Below, in pieces: positions 12,001-22,870 of a DNA stretch of 64,000 bases. Every line of letters begins with the position of its first letter. The first letter of the stretch is position 1. The DNA comes from Ascaphus truei. Taxonomy: Eukaryota > Chordata > Amphibia > Anura > Ascaphidae. A program made the position numbers and the translations under genes. The stretch spans positions 287,048,145 to 287,112,144 of the forward strand of contig CM071567.1 of assembly GCA_036426205.1 (NCBI GenBank). Direction: 5' to 3'. Under the pieces are notes generated by a model that worked only from the letters and a program-made list of their open reading frames with translations, was not told the origin of the DNA and ran no database searches.

Positions 12001-13440
12001 AGCAAGACCCTACGAAACAACGCAAACAGAGGGAGAGCTTCTAAGCGAGGTTACTTGATTGTTGATCCTACTATCAAGCAGGGCTCCAGCAACCTTAGGG
12101 CCAACGTCTCCCAATGGCAAGATACACCAGAATTGAAAAGATGGGTTGTCAAATTGAGAAAATAAAGCTTGCTCCCCACTGGAGCTAGCATACTTATATG
12201 GCCCCCCAAAATAGCAAGGAAAAATGCTATACACAACCCACGCGACATCCTTCAATGACCACATTCACCTAGCAATCTGGGATGCCACTAAAATTCAAAT
12301 GTGGGCCTTACAAACTAAAGAATGCCACTTATGAACAGCCCCTATGGGGGGAACCCTCATTTTGCTCCAGGGAATGCTATAGCTCAAATTTTCAAATTCG
12401 TGGAGAACAGCAAATATAACAAAACTTAAAGGATCTGGAGGACGTCAACAAAATGATAATGTACATTGAACCAAGTGAGAGGATAAAATATCCCAGCACT
12501 CAGAATTCTATAGTTATCCTCATTTAGTAGCCTTTTGTACATTACAAAACTCAACCACACCCACCGTTGACAAGCATTCGAAAAGCTGTTGTCTCAGCAA
12601 ACGACAAATAAACAAAGGCGGCTACATCGCAATTGTACAGAGGAAAGTGATCGGGATTTAGCGTTGTTATAAGTAAACACCAACTAGGCTATAGGTATAA
12701 CGGGAAGCAGACTTAGGCATGAGCGGATAGATATGTGAGGACGGAACCCAAAATCGCACACTCTGCGGCAAAAAAGATCGATTTGCACAACATTAAGGAG
12801 AAAGGACCTCAATATAAAGTCCTTATGAAGGTGGTAACTACATCCCCCGCTTAGATTATCTAAATGTTTGTAAAGGGAAGCTCCATTGTGCCTAGAACAA
12901 GGTGAGAACCCGTTGTGGAAAAATCCTAAAGATTGGCTGCCAAAGGATACTGGACATAGAAATTCCATTGATCCGGACTCTTCTTATTAGGGCAGCAGCA
13001 ATTCGAGTCATATACACAAAACAGAACTTAAACTAATACTTCATTTTGCTACAGCCGTGAGGGTGCGCGAGATTGCAGCAATTATTGGAAACAGAGTGAA
13101 ATTCCTATAATTGCCCCAAAGATTCGGCACAGAAGTTTGGTTTGTAGTGCCGATGGAAAAAATTACACGAGTTTAGTTAATGACACTGGCGCGAAAATTC
13201 CTAAAAGTACTTTTGACTCTTGACTGGAACGACAGACAATCCCAGGGGTAGAAAGATCACAATACTGCACTAGCTTTAATAAGTCAGTAGATGCATATCT
13301 CCTGATAATGCGGTTTGCTAACGAAAGTCCACAGTCTGAGAGGGCTGTTGAGATTAGCATAATACTATTAGAATCGACTACTCTCCGATCTCTCCACCAA
13401 TGCCGGATTGACAAAGTTCGGAACACACGAATTTAGCAGG
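9026..13440 (+). pseudogene. LINE ORF2p of copy 2 (endonuclease and RT), broken
   Basis: ORF2p nicks target DNA and copies LINE RNA into it. ATG 9026 opens MGLIILSHNVKGLNSPGKRR with endonuclease residues N9, E38 (QETHF), Y110 (IYAPGD), D140 and N142 (GDFN). At about codon 180 a MITE interrupts; the frame resumes near 9949 with RDYTFYSHPHSSYSRIDYFF and SDHAP. RT motifs follow: SKAPGPDGF near 10830, KSYRPISLIN near 11010, LDAEKAFDRIDW near 11220, GTRQGCPLSP near 11390 and the catalytic FADD at 11524-11535. A +1 frameshift near 11,125 separates the two RT halves, and a stop ends the second at 11,791-11,793. Beyond that, short islands (DTPELKRWV near 12122, FAPGNAIAQIFKFVENS near 12360) show the C-terminal domain persists only as fossil sequence to about 13,440. 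Confidence 0.88.
9566..9948. mobile_element. 383-bp MITE nested in LINE endonuclease
   Basis: The left terminus CGACACACTTTATTCGAGC (9566-9584) is perfectly inverted at the right (GCTCGAATAAAGTGTGTCG, 9930-9948). It separates LINE codons for LLDIL from VWREQHPHDRDYTF. No transposase is encoded and no clear target duplication is visible, so the superfamily is undecided. Confidence 0.8.
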
Positions 13441-13710
13441 AGTTCATGGCCACCTTATTCCCTCGCCCAACCACCTCCCTGACTTCCCCCTACCCCTCTC
13501 CATTGTCTTAATATTTTAATATAACTATAATACTTGTTGTATAATCTTTTGTTTATATCACCTCTGTTAAACTTTGATTAATTTTGCCTTCTGCTAAGAT
13601 GCCACTATGTTATTGTGATATTGCATGACGCAGTACGCAGTATACGTCTGTTACTTGGCTGTGCTTTCAAAAATTAAAAATTACAAGTTAAAAAAAAAAA
13701 AAAAAAAAAA
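13441..13710 (+). other. LINE copy 2 3' UTR and poly(A) tail
   Basis: A pyrimidine-rich start, then an AT-rich 3' UTR ending in a 21-base A-run (13690-13710). Confidence 0.75.
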
Positions 13711-14257
13711 GAATAATAACAAATAAAAAAAAATTGTTAAATTGCAAATCATAAATATATATAAATATTTGAACATTATTAATGGAAAAGATTTGTAACA
13801 CCTGGCAGCCTGCTGTAAACTAATAAGTACTCACTCTCCTATATATATATTTTTTGGAGGGGACGGGGGGAGGTCATAGTTATGTTTTTGTAGCTTATTG
13901 AAATAATAATATGTTGTAGTCTGATATCAGATTTCATGATAAGGCTTAGGAAAGATGGACTAAGGATTACTTTGAATCATTTTTTAAGTCTATCTCTCTC
14001 TGTGAATGTGTGCACTGGGAATTGGGCATTACAAACTGAGTGATTTGATGATTAATAATCCTTCTGTCTGTTTCAGTCAGTACAGTACTGGATAGAGACA
14101 AAATCACTGTAGCCGAATGACACAGAGTAATACTGCTGGTAAAAGTTGACCTGACCCCTGAGCCCCTAATAGAAACCCACTCTCTGTCTCAAACAATTAG
14201 GCAATAGAATTAAAATGCAAAATCATATTATTTGATTCTGACATCAGAATAATCAGA
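13711..14257. other. Unassigned AT-rich DNA
   Basis: A short TA run lies at about 13840-13850. Nothing coding or clearly repetitive was recognised. Confidence 0.4.
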
Positions 14258-14551
14258 TGTAGCCAGGTTCCCCTCTTACCTCCAGGCTGCGTGAGGGGGG
14301 CGGCTGTGTTGTTGCTGCAGGGAGATTGTGAGCCAGCGACTGCCATTACAACCATAGATCCACTGGGAACTACAAGTCCCAGCAGCCTCAGGGGCTGCAG
14401 ACCACATGTTGACAGGCAGCCAATATGGCTGCTGCATTTATAACAGTTAGAACAATGATAACAGTTAGGGCAATTGGTCAGTTGGGACTAGGCCAGTTTT
14501 CCCCAGCAGGCCCCAGTTAGTCCCCAACACAGTAGGCACCTGCAGCTGCAG
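14258..14551 (+). mobile_element. LTR fragment, TGTAGCC family
   Basis: It starts TGTAGCCAGGTTCCCCTCTT, matching the LTR starts at 50168, 59141 and 61643. It carries a ZNF143-like block ACTACAAGTCCCAGCAGCC at 14369-14387. The copy stops where the foldback structure begins at 14552, and no 3' half was found on the far side. Confidence 0.75.
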
Positions 14552-14573
14552 CTGGGGAACTCACGAGTGCTCA

Positions 14574-14731
14574 CTACGGGTCCGCGGTGCCCCCAGGGAT
14601 GTGGGACCACCTCTTCATCCCCGCACCTATGGGTCCACGGTGCCCCCACGGATGTGGGACCACCGCTTCATCCCCGCAGACTACGGTTCCGCGGTGCCCC
14701 CACAGATGTGAGGTCACCGCTTCATCCCGCA
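14574..14731. repeat. 53-bp GC-rich minisatellite, three units, left arm
   Basis: Three tandem units of about 53 bp, each containing GGTGCCCCCACGGATGTG and ending TTCATCCCCGCA, start at 14574, 14626 and 14679. Confidence 0.85.
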
Positions 14732-15105
14732 GGTGTCACCCATGAACCACCCACCTGATACCCTGAGATACCCGAGGAGACCACAGGTGGTCTCCAGAGG
14801 TCTCACGCAGAACCATGAAACAAACCCTGAATGTAAAAAAAATAAACCTGGCCTATACATTCAATACATACACCCCCCCCCCTCCCAACACCTACAGTAC
14901 AATTATGTGCAAAATAACTATTTCCAGATAGGGATACTATATTATTTGCCCATTATTAACACATTACTAGCATATTCAAATAAATAACGTACTACTGACC
15001 TCATCAATAAGAAGCCCCCGTCGCCAGCAACATCCTGGTCTTTCGTTGCACACCAAATACATAGCCAATACAAAGACAATACATTGCAATTACATTCGAT
15101 ATCAA

Positions 15106-15159
15106 TTAACCCACTTAAACACCTTATGGGATAATCCGCAAAGGTAATTAAGGGGTTAA
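15106..15159. repeat. TTAACCCC hairpin module, left-arm copy
   Basis: An imperfect palindrome bounded by TTAACCCACTTAAACACC and TAATTAAGGGGTTAA; it corresponds to 16773-16827 in the right arm. Confidence 0.7.
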
Positions 15160-16640
15160 TCCACACTGGCCTGATACCCACCCTTCACCCACCTGAATGT
15201 GTACAGTGGCTTACATCATGCCAACTATATATATATCATCTATATATATATATATATATATATTACTATATATATATATAATATCATATATACTATATAA
15301 TACACATCTTATAATATATTATATCTACCAAAACACAGAACAATCAGGCTCAACTCATATCTAAAATTGTATAACAATAAATTTATGGAATAAGGGATAA
15401 AAATACACACTCACAAACAGAGCTGAATAAAATGCATTTTTGAGTACAACTCAGCCTGTTCAGACGCAGGAACCCAAAGAGGAGGACTTCGGTGTGATGT
15501 CCGCGGTGTGTCTTGCCACAATAGCCCCTCTATGTCCCAGCCCAATCAGGGCCGTGAGAACCATGACGAAAATGTGACCTCATAGGCCTTTAAAAGCCAA
15601 TGTCGTCTCATTTTGAAGCAAGACGCCGAGGAGGAAGGACCTCCTACAGAAGAAGAAGACCAGGGTGTGGCCAAAGATGGGAAGAAGACCCGGGAAAAAG
15701 ATAGAAGAAAGAAGAATACAGATGAAGATGGATTACAAATAGAAGACCCGTGGATTGATTTGGATTTTTAGTGTAATGTTTATTTTTTTATGTTTTTTTA
15801 TTTTATGGGTTCCTGTGCCTGGTGGATTGGTTCATGAGTAAGCTGTTCAAGGGGAGTCGGTGGGGTCAAGTACTGGTAAGTGAACTAAAGAAATGTATTT
15901 TATTTAACTTGATGTTTATTTTAAAGGCTTTTTACATGTGTATATTTTTGATTCTTTGCTTTATCATTTCTTGCCACTGTATGTATGTATGTATGTCTAG
16001 AGAGATATATACATACAGGGTAAGAAATGATATTCTTTTAAAATCTTGATTTGCTGTGTTTTACATTAATTTGGCTATGCTGCTATGCTTAAATGTGTGT
16101 ATAATGTATTTTACAATTAGATAGAAGTATTTGTTGCTATTGTATGGTGTAGTTTAGGTCATGGCGAGGCTTACATTTCTATATTGTATTCTTGTTGGTA
16201 CTTATATTTTTTCACAGGATAAATTGTTCTGTTCAACGCTTGAATTAGTTAATTGTTTAATTGTTAGGGATGGAATGTAAATTGTTTAGGGATGTAATTA
16301 ATGAATGCTAATTGATGTATGTTTACTGGAGTGGTTACAATAGTACAGAATACTTGTTTGGAGGTATTATTATTTTGTGTTGAATGTTCTTGTTAACATT
16401 CATTTGCAGAATGTATATGGTGCATACAGTAGATGTATGCATCATATATACAATGTAAATGCAATGTTTTGATTGTCATTAGAGGTTTTTGATTGGCATT
16501 TGAGGATTTTGATTGTAAGATCAGATAGGATTATTAAAGGAAATGGATTTTATTGTAGTGTATCTGTATGGAGAAGTGTTATTTGTAGTACAGCATGTTT
16601 TTGATAGCCCTTCTACATTTATTTGTATATTGGTTCATCA

Positions 16641-16713
<73 letters not shown>

Positions 16714-16772
16714 GCATGATGAAGCCACTGTACACATTCATGGGTGAAGGGTGGGTATCGGGCCAGCGTGGC

Positions 16773-16827
16773 TTAACCCCTTAATTACCTTTGCTGTTAT
16801 TATCCGATACGGTGTTTAAGGGGTTAA
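16773..16827. repeat. TTAACCCC hairpin module, right-arm copy
   Basis: TTAACCCCTTAATTACC and GGTGTTTAAGGGGTTAA form the stem. The same design recurs at 17853, 18508 and 18660. Confidence 0.8.
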
Positions 16828-17205
16828 TTGATATCTGAATGTAATTACAATGTATTGGCTTTGTATTGGCTATGTATTTGGTGTGCAACGAAAGACCAGG
16901 ATGTTGCTGGCGACGGGGGCTTCTTATTGATGAGGTCAGTAGTACTTTATTTATTTGAATATGCTAGTGAATGTGTTTAATAATGGGCAAATAATCTATT
17001 ATCCCTGGATAATATCTGGATAATAGTTATTTTGCACATTATTGTACTGTAGGTGTTGGGGGGGGGGGTGTATGTATTGAATGTATAGGCCAGGTTTATT
17101 TTTTTTACATTCAGGGTTTGTTCCGTGGTTCTGCGTGAGACCTCTGGAGACCACCTGTGGTCTCCTCGGGTATCTCACGGGTATCAGGCTGGTGGTTCCA
17201 CGGGT

Positions 17206-17318
17206 GACACCTGCGGGGATGAAGCGGTGGCCTCACATCTGTGGGGGCACCGTGGACCCGTAGTCTGCGGGGATGAAGCGGTGGTCCCACATCCGTGGGG
17301 GCACCGCGGACCTGTAGT
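17206..17318. repeat. Two-unit minisatellite, right arm
   Basis: Two units of CTGCGGGGATGAAGCGGTGG type, the reverse complement of the left-arm repeat but with one unit fewer. Confidence 0.82.
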
Positions 17319-17339
17319 GAGCACTCGTGAGTTCCCCAG

Positions 17340-18426
17340 ACCCCCGTGGGAACCACCCGAGGCCCCGCAAACACCTGTGGGTCTGACCCGGGGCTCCCAG
17401 ATATCCGCGGGCCTACCGTGGGGACCCAATTTTGGCATACAGTGACCCAAGGAGACCACCTGGGGGCCATGGTGCTTGGCGGGACCCACCAGCAGGCCTC
17501 CAGAACCTGTTTGAAATGAGCTGCTGGTACCCTGTAGGTCTGTCAGGTGCCCCGTCAGCCCGCCGGGGACTCGTGTTGGGCTGGGGTATGAACCCTGTTT
17601 GTAAAATGATAAACCATGTATTTATGGGGGGGCACAGGGGGTGGGTAATGTATTTAATAAATAGAATTGAGCTTATTGTGGGGCAGTGTATTGTTTTTAT
17701 TGTGGGTACTGGGGGTGATTGGGGGGGGTTTCCCCAAGGGTATGTGGGTAGGCCTCCCTTGTGGGTAGTGGGTGAGGGTGGTTATGCCTCACGGGGTGGG
17801 GGGGTTAGTGTGGGAGGGTATGTAGGCCCCCCGAGTGGTGGGTGAGGGTGAGTTAACTCCTTAATGACTGTAGCGGTTAATAACCGCTATGGTGATTAAG
17901 GGGTTAGGGGACATTACATTGGATGTTTTTATTCTTGTGTCTGTTTTGCAGCAGCGGAGGGGACATGGGCAGGATGAAGATGAGGATGGCCTTCATCGTG
18001 GCAGCCGGACATGTGTGAGTACTAGATGTATTTAATGTATTGATTGGTGTTTATGTATTTAAAATGGGCACATGCACTATTATCCATTTGTGGATAATAG
18101 TAATTGTGGCCATTACTATACTGTATGTGTTAAGGGGGGGGTTCTTTATAAGTATGTATGTGTTTTGACTTTAATTTGGGGGGGGCACATAATTGGTACT
18201 GCAGGCCTGAGGGTAACACCCGAGGGCCGCCGCCGGCCTACAGTATCATTGATGTGCATATATGTGTATGTTAGGGGTTGTTGGGGTTATATATATATGT
18301 GTGTGTATATATATATATATTTCTATTCATTTATTTATTTATATTCATTTATTTATTTATTTATTTAGATATATTTATATTTATTTATTTATTTAGTGTG
18401 GGGCTGCTGTGTGTGAGTATTTTTAA
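17340..18426. repeat. Module-repeat tract beyond the foldback
   Basis: This GC- and G-run-rich stretch repeats motifs of the foldback arm. Around 18070-18140, ATTATCC...GGATAATAG followed by TGTGTTAAGGGGGGGG resembles 17000-17070. A TTAACTCC/GGGGTTAG hairpin sits at 17853-17907 and TTTA-rich microsatellites at about 18320-18395. No coding frame is credible. Confidence 0.55.
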
Positions 18427-18645
18427 TTGTGGGTAGCGTGTGTGGGTGAAGGGGGTATTAGCCCCAACGGTGGTTGTTTAGGGCTTGCGGGTGGGTAGCG
18501 GGGGGCCTTAACCCCTTCATGACCGTAGCAATATTAACTGCTACGGTTATGAAGGTGTTAAGTGCACCCGCAACCCCCCCGCAAGCCCTAAACAAACAAC
18601 AAGGGCCAAATACCCCCTTCACCCACCCCCGCTACCCACAATAAA
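18427..18645. repeat. Inverted repeat centred on a TTAACCCC hairpin
   Basis: The left arm (ATTGTGGGTAGCG..., GGTGAAGGGGGTATT, TTGTTTAGGGCTTGCGGG) is mirrored by CCCGCAAGCCCTAAACAA and AATACCCCCTTCACC. The hairpin at 18508-18561 is the centre. Confidence 0.8.
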
Positions 18646-18659
18646 GCTGGCACGGTGGG

Positions 18660-19140
18660 TTAACCCCTTCATTGCAATAGCGGTTAGCCGCTAAGATAAT
18701 GAAGTGGGCTGTACATGCATGTTTCCTGCCTCGGATGCATGCCGGGGGGCTCCGGTGCTGGAATTAATGGTATCAGCTCTGGAGACCCCCAGCATCAATC
18801 CCAGGCAGGAAAAGGGCCTTTTTTTTTTATGTCCCCTATCGCCGCTCAGCTCCAGCTTTTTGCCAACTTTTGTAGGCGGAGCGATTTGGAGAAAATCTCT
18901 CCATTTTATAGCCGCGATCAGCGCCGACATGCTGATCGGGGCTACTTGAATACGGCGGGTTTTAAAACTGGCGAGATATTGCTTCTCGCCACCACAAGGT
19001 GAGGTTTTTTTCCAAAAAACAAAAACTGGCGGATTTTCCTCATCTCGCCAGTTTTTCGCCATGTAATAAATTGCTGTAGGCATATTTGGCGAAAAACTGG
19101 CGAGATAGGGCTTCTCGCAGCTCTCTGCATACACACCTAA
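18660..19140. repeat. Hairpin-rich CTGGCGAGA tract
   Basis: A fifth TTAACCCC hairpin (18660-18708) is followed by inverted copies of a GGCGAGA core: GGCGAGATATTGCTTCTCGCC near 18970 forms one hairpin, AAAAACTGGCG...CGCCAGTTTTT at about 19019-19057 another, and GGCGAAAAACTGGCGAGATA at 19088 begins a third. Confidence 0.65.
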
Positions 19141-19361
19141 GACTCTATCATTAACCTGGAGTGTGGTATATATGATATACAGACCTGACTAATATGGATA
19201 TATTATACACCTCTACTCATGGTCAATAAAGAAATATTGTGGCAGAATAGCTTTCTTTCAGATTGAGTGGATAGCTTTTTTTCTTCCTTCAAATTATTCT
19301 ACTAATATTCCAAGATATTGCAAATTTGTTTTGTATTATTTGCAGGAGTGATATGCTTCAG

Positions 19362-19365
<4 letters not shown>

Positions 19366-19424
<59 letters not shown>
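19366..19424. repeat. (AT)n microsatellite
   Basis: An uninterrupted AT array; a solo LTR has inserted into it. Confidence 0.95.
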
Positions 19425-19427
<3 letters not shown>

Positions 19428-19931
19428 GATGCCGTCACTGCCCTCTAAGGGCTAGAATTGGGCAGTTGTGGGACTTTACAGCTCTCATAGAGTTAATCCT
19501 CCTGGAAAGGTCTGTTCAGCTGCGGGTTAATGAGCTAATTAGCCTAGCCTGTATAGTCAGGAAGTGATACAGAGACTTCCCCCCCCATGCTGCCAGAGAC
19601 ACACTGTTGAGTGACACAGAGAGGGTGAGAGACGCTGCTGCTATACTGATCTGAAGGCACACACAGACAGCCCTGTGAGAGACTGAAAGGGGAGCTGCTG
19701 CAGGTACACAGGGTAAAGTGGGGAAAGAGTTTAGTTCTCCCACGGTTAGTTAGGGACTAAGCAGTATTAGTCAGTACTCCTGGAAGGAGTTAGGTCTTTT
19801 GTTTCTGTTTTGTGTTATGAGTTAACCCTGTACCTGCTTTGTACTCTGTAAATAAACCCCTGCTTAGAAAGTACAGTGTTTCCTGCCTTTGATCTGGTCA
19901 AAAGATCCGGCGCTGGGACTGAGACGTCACA
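19425..19931 (+). mobile_element. Solo LTR, second family, in AT array
   Basis: 507 bp starting TGTGATGCCGTCACTGCCC and ending CTGGGACTGAGACGTCACA, with TG...CA ends, AATAAA at 19851 and ATAT on both sides as the likely target duplication. AT repeat continues on the right. No internal region accompanies it. Confidence 0.82.
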
Positions 19932-19959
19932 ATATATATATATATTACGTCACCTATGG

Positions 19960-20213
19960 CAATAACAACAAGAAGCTGATATCTTAGCACATGCGCACTT
20001 GTGTGGGAACCCAGAGTAACTACATCAGCTGGGACTTCCTGCATCTGATGCATCAGCAGTAATCACCTCATCTCAGGCACCGGTGCGAGTGACGTCGCTC
20101 ACTGAGCAACGCGATCGTGACTGGCTGAGAGGATCTTTGGGCAGTGCAGTAAATCAAGGGAAATCCTTTAAAGATTAGCTGACCTCTACCTGTCTGTATC
20201 ACTCTGGGATGAA
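19960..20213 (+). mobile_element. Penelope-like element, left part
   Basis: GC-richer sequence leading into ACTCTGGGATGAA at 20201-20213, the first half of a hammerhead motif. The continuation is displaced to 22056 by an insertion. Confidence 0.6.
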
Positions 20214-22055
20214 TATGGAAAATAGCTGAAGCGCTCAAATGCAGGTATGTCTCAAAATGATAATAAGCCAGACCACTGTACCAGGGTACTAACAATTGAT
20301 ATAGTACCTATTGTGTCATATAATGGGTACTATCCTCCTGAAGACAGGTGGTGTGTGGTGCAACCCACTCACCATCAGTCTCATTGGCAGGTTCCCCTGA
20401 AAAATATGCAAATACTCACATCCTGGTAAGGCAGGCAGGCAGGCTGTGCAGCTACTCAATGCAATACAGGGAAAAGAGAGACCAAAAAGCGCACCAGCAC
20501 AAACGGAGCAGGAAGAACCCAAGACAAAAAAAATGATTAAAAGGGCACTTTAATGTGGCAAAAGACCCATCCAATGCATTTCGAACGTCGCAGCGTTCTT
20601 TTTCAAGGATAAAACACAATGTGATAACATCCATTATATACCCTCTTACCTGTGGGCCATTTCGCGCCAAAAATCAGAACCTGATGACGTCATAACAGAG
20701 CGACTCAGTGCTGATCTAAGGGCAAAAGGAAGTACCAAAGGCAGTGTGACCATCTTGGATGTGGGCAAACATAGGAACACAATAACAAAGCTTTATTGAC
20801 CATTCCAGCAGAACAAAATACATTGCTGCTAACTGGACAAGCATATTTAAACGAAATAAAGCTATATTAAACGAAACTAATGCTTAATAAAGGGTACTAT
20901 TATATCAAGAAAAAACATGAACAAGGTGGATTAAAAAACTAGCTGTGTTGCAACTAAGTTATATACAAAAAAAAGTTAAAAATAAAAACCTCTAGACATG
21001 ATTAAAAAAATGTGCAAGAAAAGTAAATTTAAAGACATATTACACATACATACTGCATAACACAGATTGTGTACCTAAATCATAGGAACCAGGGAAATAC
21101 AACCATTATAAAATATGAAGTATTATCCACAAGATACATCAAAGAACAATTTAAGCTTACATATTAGCATAATATTTGCATGATAAGGCATAGGTTCAAA
21201 GGTTGAGATGATAAGAATATAATGTCCAATATAATGACATTTCTTATTTATATGTATTACCAAACTAATATAGTTGGATACAGATTAAATAAGACAATTG
21301 TCATTATATTGGACATTATATTTACATTATAACCTTTGAACCTATGCCTTATCATGAAATATTATGCTAATATGAAGTCTTAAATGTGTTCTTTGATGTA
21401 TCTTGTGGATAATACTTCATATTTTATAAGGTTGTATTTCCCTGGTTCCTATGATTAGGTACACAATCTGTGTTATGCAGTATGTATGGTAATATGTCTT
21501 AAATTACTTTTCTTGCACATTTTTTTAATCATGTCTAGAGGTTTTAATTTTTAACTTTTTTTTGTATATAACTTAGTTGCAACACAGCTAGTTTTTTAAT
21601 CCACCTTGTTCATGTTTTTTCTTGATATAATAGTACCCTTTTTAAGCATTAGTTTAGTTTAATATAGCTTTATTCGTTTAAATATGCTTGTCCAGTTAGC
21701 AGCAATGTATTTGTTCTGCTGGAATGGTCAATAATTGTTATTGTGTTCCTATGTTTGCCCAATCCAAGATGGTCCACACTGCCTTTGTACTTCCTTTTGC
21801 CCTTAGATCAGCAGTATCGCTCTGTTATGACGTCATCAGTGTTCTGATTTTTGGCGCGAAATGGCCCACAGGTAAGAGGGTTATTATAGATGGGTTATCA
21901 CAGTGTGTTTTATCCTTGAAAAAGAACGCTGCTGCGACGTTCGAAATGCATTGGATGGGTCTTTTGCCACATTAAAGTGCCCTTTTAATCATTTTTTTTG
22001 TCTTGGGTTCTTCCTGCTCCGTTTGTGCTGGTGCGCTTTTTGGTCTCCCTTTTTT
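20214..22055. mobile_element. Palindromic PLE-derived insert with 13-bp target duplication
   Basis: The insert is flanked by ACTCTGGGATGAA at 20201-20213 and 22056-22068. Most of it is one inverted repeat: left arm about 20472-21235, right arm about 21300-22048, spacer about 65 bp. Arm ends read GAGACCAAAAAGCGCACCAG and its complement. Each arm holds a degenerate hammerhead-like site (AACGCTGCGACGTTCGAAAT core). Duplications of more than 10 bp and inverted arrangements fit PLE integration, but the coding part of a PLE is absent. Confidence 0.75.
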
Positions 22056-22096
22056 ACTCTGGGATGAAGCCCACCCACGGGCGAAACGCGTAGAGT
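22056..22096 (+). ncRNA. Hammerhead-ribozyme-like motif (PLE type)
   Basis: Outer stem ACTCT/AGAGT, core GGGATGA, stem II GCCC/GGGC around loop ACCCAC, then GAAAC and the tiny stem III region GCGTA. This is the arrangement described for PLE hammerheads; the core departs from CTGATGA at its first bases, so activity is uncertain. Confidence 0.7.
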
Positions 22097-22870
22097 GGTG
22101 TCCTTCTGGCAGCTCCCCTTTAATTTATTGCTGACATGACTCTCACTGCATGCTGCGGTCTCTGTGGACATTTGATCTTTTAAACCAGCACGCATTGGAA
22201 TGCCTACTACCAGCAACCGACCTCCCTTGTCACGACAAGACAGCTGAGTATCTTTCTCTCCTGTTCTGGGAGTCAGGGTTTCTCATGGCATTCATGCACA
22301 CCTGTGTTGTTTCAATTCCAAGCGCATTGGCTATCAATATCTTTATTCTCTACCTAGACATTTGTATTATGTCTGCCTCTGTGCCTGGATCCCAGAGACT
22401 CTATATATCCATGCTGTGTATATATATTTTTTATTTTTTGCCTTTGCTGGCCAGGGTGTGAGTCTTGCATACATCTTTTTTCTCCCCTGTGCTTTTCCCT
22501 TGGTATTAGTTTCATTCATTTTTTGTCCTAGACACCATTGCATGTGTCTAGGTTTATTAAATGATATATTTTTCCCTGTGCATCTAGATGTAGCATTCTT
22601 TAGTTAGCAAGGGTTTGTTTGCTTTAAGGTTTTTTTTCTGTGTATTTAGTAACTTAGATTTTGTGTAATACTTTAATTATTTGGACACATCATAGTTATT
22701 AGATTATCAGTTAGCATTTAATATATATTTTCCAGTGAGTCATTGTTTGTTTATCTTTTGGAGCTGCCATTTGTGTGTTTATGTTTTTAAGGTAGTACTT
22801 ATTGTTGTTCTATTAATAAAATCTTTTTCATTTTCTGCACTTGAGAAGCATCCAGTTCTTTTCACCAACA
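22097..22870 (+). mobile_element. PLE 3' region
   Basis: T-rich sequence downstream of the hammerhead, ending around TTAATAAAATCTTTTTCATTT at 22812, which resembles PLE 3' termini elsewhere in the window. Hydrophobic open frames here reflect T-richness. Confidence 0.5.

Larger units (their letters stand above)
6636..13710 (+). mobile_element. L1/Tx1-type LINE copy 2, near full length
   Basis: A second L1/Tx1-clade LINE of about 7 kb: leader, ORF1 (6776-7754), long inter-ORF spacer, ORF2 (from 9026), 3' UTR and a terminal A-run at 13690-13710. It is from a different subfamily than copy 1, since the proteins align only in motifs. The 5' limit is a guess from where the leader begins. A small MITE interrupts the endonuclease at 9566-9948, so it inserted after the LINE. 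Everything after about 11,790 is heavily decayed although still recognisable. Confidence 0.85.
14552..17339. mobile_element. 2.8-kb foldback element (long inverted repeat)
   Basis: The left arm (14552 to about 15235) is the reverse complement of the right arm (about 16700 to 17339); by eye the match is high with small indels. The arms begin and end CTGGGGAACTCACGAGTGCT / AGCACTCGTGAGTTCCCCAG. Shared landmarks include the GTCGCCAGCAACATCCTGG block, a C/G homopolymer and the TTAACCCC hairpin module. The ~1.45-kb middle is AT-rich with (TA)n arrays at about 15229-15290 and 16649-16711 and encodes no recognisable transposase. It could be a DNA transposon with very long TIRs or an inverted duplication; no target duplication was found. 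Confidence 0.75.

Noticed and set aside
15620..15771. Acidic/basic frame EEEGPPTEEEDQGV...WIDLDF inside the foldback
   Set aside because: About 50 codons of purine-rich DNA with a stop just upstream and no start; low complexity, no domain.
16649..16711. AT array as a replication origin or matrix site
   Set aside because: Plain (TA)n microsatellite; nothing beyond composition supports a function.
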